This document shows, one piece after another, positions 6,143 to 6,588 of a stretch of DNA of 6,588 nt. The position numbers and the translations under genes were made by a program. Origin of the DNA: Gemmatimonadota bacterium (GTDB lineage: Bacteria; Gemmatimonadota; Gemmatimonadetes; Gemmatimonadales; Gemmatimonadaceae). Below the pieces are notes generated by a model. The model was given only the letters and a program-made list of their open reading frames with translations, was not told the DNA's origin and ran no database searches. The DNA is taken from NCBI GenBank assembly GCA_003222065.1, contig QHUV01000095.1, positions 1 through 6,588 of the forward strand, written 5' to 3'. The first letter of the stretch is position 1, and each line of letters opens with the position of its first letter.

Positions 6143-6588
6143 TCTCATCCTCGCCGTCGCGCTGACGCTCGGCGCGGCCGCCGCCGGCGCGCAGGGCCTG
6201 CATTTTGGCCGCACCACGTCGCTCTCTCCCTTCTGGCGCGAGCTCGAAGACAACACACTCTCGCAGCTGGTTCAGGAGGCGCTGCAGGCGAACACGGATG
6301 TCCACGTCGCCGCCGCGCGCCTAACGAGCACGCGAGCGTCGCGCCGCCTTGCGGCACTCGATCTCCTGCCGTCCGTCACCGCCACGGGCAGCGCGGCGCG
6401 ACAGCAGCTCTCGATTGCGCAGATACCCGGCCTCAGCCGCCAGCTGCCGCAGCAACAGCTGTGGGACGCGGGCTTCGATGCATCGTGGGAGCTGGACGTC
6501 TTCGGACGCGTCACGCGGAACGTTCGGGCGCAGGGCGCGCTCGTCGAGTCCGCGGAGCACGGACTGACAGATATGGAAGTGAGCATCG
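6135..6588 (+). CDS. Outer-membrane efflux factor (TolC/OprM/NodT type), 3' end beyond the window
   Basis: This partial gene supplies 151 residues of an outer-membrane channel that completes the pump. A signal peptide runs MRSLILAVALTLGAAAAGA, with a likely signal peptidase I cut before Q20. There is no lipobox cysteine, unlike OprM and OprN. PFWRELEDNTLSQLVQEALQ and NTDVHVAAARL (about 32-62) are the first periplasmic helix region of the OEP repeat. LLPSVTATGSA (77-87) begins the first outer-membrane strand, and ASWELDVFGR (116-125) is the hallmark motif of NodT/OprM-type factors. It overlaps the transporter gene by 8 bp (ATG at 6135, transporter stop at 6140-6142). Family is confident; full length, the second OEP repeat and the C-terminus cannot be judged. 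Confidence 0.92.
   Translation, partial: MRSLILAVALTLGAAAAGAQGLHFGRTTSLSPFWRELEDNTLSQLVQEALQANTDVHVAAARLTSTRASRRLAALDLLPSVTATGSAARQQLSIAQIPGLSRQLPQQQLWDAGFDASWELDVFGRVTRNVRAQGALVESAEHGLTDMEVSI

Noticed and set aside
1..6588. CRISPR arrays, tRNA/rRNA genes, insertion sequences, toxin-antitoxin or phage-defence genes
   Set aside because: I looked for these and saw no spaced repeats, transposase motifs, RNA gene signatures or defence domains.

Overview
The window is a high-GC stretch from a diderm (Gram-negative-type) bacterium. It carries a tripartite RND drug-efflux operon with its own divergently transcribed TetR-type repressor, next to a frameshifted OmpR/PhoB-type response regulator. The phylum cannot be fixed from the sequence. 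The GC-rich codon use, the GTG start and an outer-membrane-factor signal peptide ending in AGA|Q would fit Gemmatimonadota or a GC-rich proteobacterium or acidobacterium; this is only an inference.

Layout. Positions 1-190 hold no convincing gene: there is a short minus-strand reading frame (28-120) and a nested inverted repeat (137-172). Positions 89/191-873 (+) encode a receiver plus winged-helix response regulator broken by an apparent one-base loss near 358-360. No histidine kinase is visible beside it. Positions 874-961 form a short convergent gap without a clear terminator. Positions 962-1567 (-) encode a TetR/AcrR-family repressor. Positions 1568-1736 are the divergent control region, with two near-identical 16-bp palindromes (1626-1641 and 1651-1666) placed over a sigma70-like promoter that reads into the pump operon. 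Then, all on the + strand, come a lipoprotein membrane-fusion adaptor (1737-2897), an RND inner-membrane transporter closest by eye to MexF/OqxB (2918-6142), and the 5' part of an outer-membrane factor (6135 to the window edge).

How it works together. The three pump genes are tightly packed (a 20-bp gap, then an 8-bp overlap with a strong ribosome binding site inside the upstream gene), so they are very likely one mRNA. The transporter keeps the full proton-relay set (D410, D411, K948, R978, T985), so it should be an active proton-driven antiporter. The adaptor and outer-membrane factor complete a channel from inner membrane to outside. The TetR protein most likely binds the twin palindromes, represses the pump and probably itself, and releases DNA when it binds a pump substrate or a reactive compound.

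I found no previously undescribed system here. The observations most worth checking are the twin operators, a CxxC motif in the repressor's ligand-binding half, and the broken response regulator.
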